This document shows, piece by piece, positions 5,600 to 6,333 of a stretch of 6,333 nucleotides of DNA (its first letter is position 1; every line of letters begins with the position of its first letter). The position numbers and the translations under genes are program-made. The notes under the pieces are model-generated. The model searched no databases. It was not told the DNA's origin and saw only the letters and a list, made by a program, of their open reading frames with translations. Source of the stretch: Bdellovibrionales bacterium (GTDB taxonomy: Bacteria; Bdellovibrionota; Bdellovibrionia; Bdellovibrionales; JAMPXM01); the NCBI GenBank assembly GCA_005792225.1, contig SXSP01000373.1, positions 1 through 6,333 of the forward strand. Reading direction: 5' to 3'.

Positions 5600-6333
5600 T
5601 CACGCGACTCGCGAACGAAAGATCGCGAGATTTCCGCCGTCGTGCGTGCGCTCGGCGGCCCAGTGGGGCTCATCCTTCATCACGTCATTGACCCAATTGG
5701 CCGCGGCCCCTCTAGCGAGGATCGTCACCGCGCGGTCCCGGCCGTAGCCCCGAATCTGTTCGAGAACGTGAATATAAGTTTCACGAGTGAACGGGTCCCA
5801 CATGTAGTAGACGTCCGCAACGGGGATCGCGAAAGCTTTCTCGGAAAGATCCTGCGTTTTGAAGCTGACGGAGCCTGAAACTCCCGCGCGAGCCGCGGCG
5901 ATCTCTGAGGCCGTCACTCGATGCGAAACGAACTCGTACCCGACGAACTGAATATCAGGCCTCAGGAGTCCGATGACGAGACCCACGCGTCCAAACCCCG
6001 AACCTAGATCGATCCACTTGGCACCCTCTTGAGATTTTGCGAGTTCAAGTGCGAGGAGAACCGTGGCGTAAGAGGATTGCACGCCGGCACCCGCGTTTTC
6101 GTAAACACGCTCGACGCATTTCGGATCGCGGCTCATGGTTTCATCTGACGCGTAATCAAGGCCCAAGATCCAATCGAGATGATCGAAGGCTCGGTAGAGC
6201 GAGTTCTCGAAGGAGCCGTCTTCGGTTCGCGCAGCGCCTCTTGCGTGCTCGTTCATTTTCTGAAGCACCGATGATGCAAAGGAGTGAAAGGCGCCATCGC
6301 CTGGCAGCGCACGCGCGAGTTCGCCACTCGCGA
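5600..6333 (-). CDS. Class I SAM-dependent methyltransferase, N-terminus beyond the window
   Basis: A Rossmann-fold methyltransferase with unknown substrate. Counting from a GTG at 6268, motif I is WIDLGSGFGRVG (85-96), the SAM-binding loop; an acidic residue ending strand 2 is E112 (GYEF); TQDL (138-141) fits the adenine-side acidic motif; and ADVYYMWDPF (151-160) fits motif IV. A VYENAGAG segment (55-62) precedes motif I. The frame stays open for 21 further codons to the right edge. Neither that GTG nor the ATG at 6256 has a Shine-Dalgarno, so the gene most likely starts outside the window and is marked partial. The glycine loop DLGSGxGxV resembles DOT1-type and other protein or small-molecule methyltransferases, but this is not enough to name a target. 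It converges on the soluble kinase with only 2 bp between the stop codons; whether the two are functionally linked is unknown. Confidence 0.8.
   Translation of the reverse strand, partial: ASGELARALPGDGAFHSFASSVLQKMNEHARGAARTEDGSFENSLYRAFDHLDWILGLDYASDETMSRDPKCVERVYENAGAGVQSSYATVLLALELAKSQEGAKWIDLGSGFGRVGLVIGLLRPDIQFVGYEFVSHRVTASEIAAARAGVSGSVSFKTQDLSEKAFAIPVADVYYMWDPFTRETYIHVLEQIRGYGRDRAVTILARGAAANWVNDVMKDEPHWAAERTHDGGNLAIFRSRVA
5608..5629 (+). terminator. Possible hairpin terminator of the soluble kinase, inside the methyltransferase 3' end
   Basis: CTCGCGA (5608-5614) and TCGCGAG (5623-5629) form a perfect 7-bp GC-rich stem with an 8-nt loop, beginning 10 nt past the kinase stop and followed by ATTTCC. 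It lies inside the final codons of the converging methyltransferase gene. The short T-run makes it a weak intrinsic terminator candidate, but its position is right and no other candidate is nearby. Confidence 0.38.

Noticed and set aside
5501..5878. 125-codon open frame on + spanning the kinase/methyltransferase junction
   Set aside because: It overlaps the receiver 3' end in another frame and is antisense to the methyltransferase; no motif and no independent start signal.
5600..6333. Methyltransferase as a DOT1-type histone methyltransferase
   Set aside because: The resemblance is limited to the glycine-rich SAM loop, which is shared by many class I methyltransferases.
1..6333. Mobile elements, CRISPR arrays, tRNA or rRNA genes, attachment sites
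   Set aside because: No transposase or integrase motifs, regularly spaced repeats, long terminal repeats or RNA gene signatures were seen; gaps between genes are very short.

Overview
The window looks like ordinary, densely packed chromosome from a Gram-negative bacterium. The Gram-negative assignment rests on a partial UDP-GlcNAc acyltransferase (LpxA, lipid A pathway) at the left edge. Three sequence lines counted by hand inside lpxA give about 51% G+C (92/180), and three lines inside the large kinase give about 59% (107/180). Large hybrid histidine kinases and tight convergent junctions would suit a Bdellovibrionota, Myxococcota or other delta-type bacterium, but this is a guess and nothing here fixes the phylum.

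Layout, left to right: (1) the 3' two thirds of an lpxA-type gene on +, entering from the left edge; (2) on -, a membrane-anchored hybrid histidine kinase (DUF4118-HisKA-HATPase-REC) whose stop codon overlaps the lpxA stop; (3) on -, upstream of and in the same direction as that kinase, a family 2 glycosyltransferase of the polyprenyl-phosphate sugar synthase type; (4) an 84-bp divergent control region; (5) on +, a soluble multi-sensor hybrid histidine kinase (PAS-GAF-PAS-HisKA-HATPase-REC); (6) on -, converging on it with a 2-bp gap, a class I SAM-dependent methyltransferase whose frame stays open to the right edge.

The genes suggest a signalling neighbourhood beside envelope functions. Two hybrid kinases, each ending in a receiver domain, surround the glycosyltransferase gene. 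No HPt protein or DNA-binding response regulator is present, so both kinases must pass phosphate to partners encoded elsewhere. No mobile element, CRISPR array, tRNA or rRNA was seen. No clearly new system was found. The most informative observations are a Met at the LpxA acyl-chain ruler position (predicting a C10 preference), an Ala at the phosphatase position of the membrane kinase, a degenerate DxD motif in the glycosyltransferase, and paired hairpins flanking the right convergent junction.
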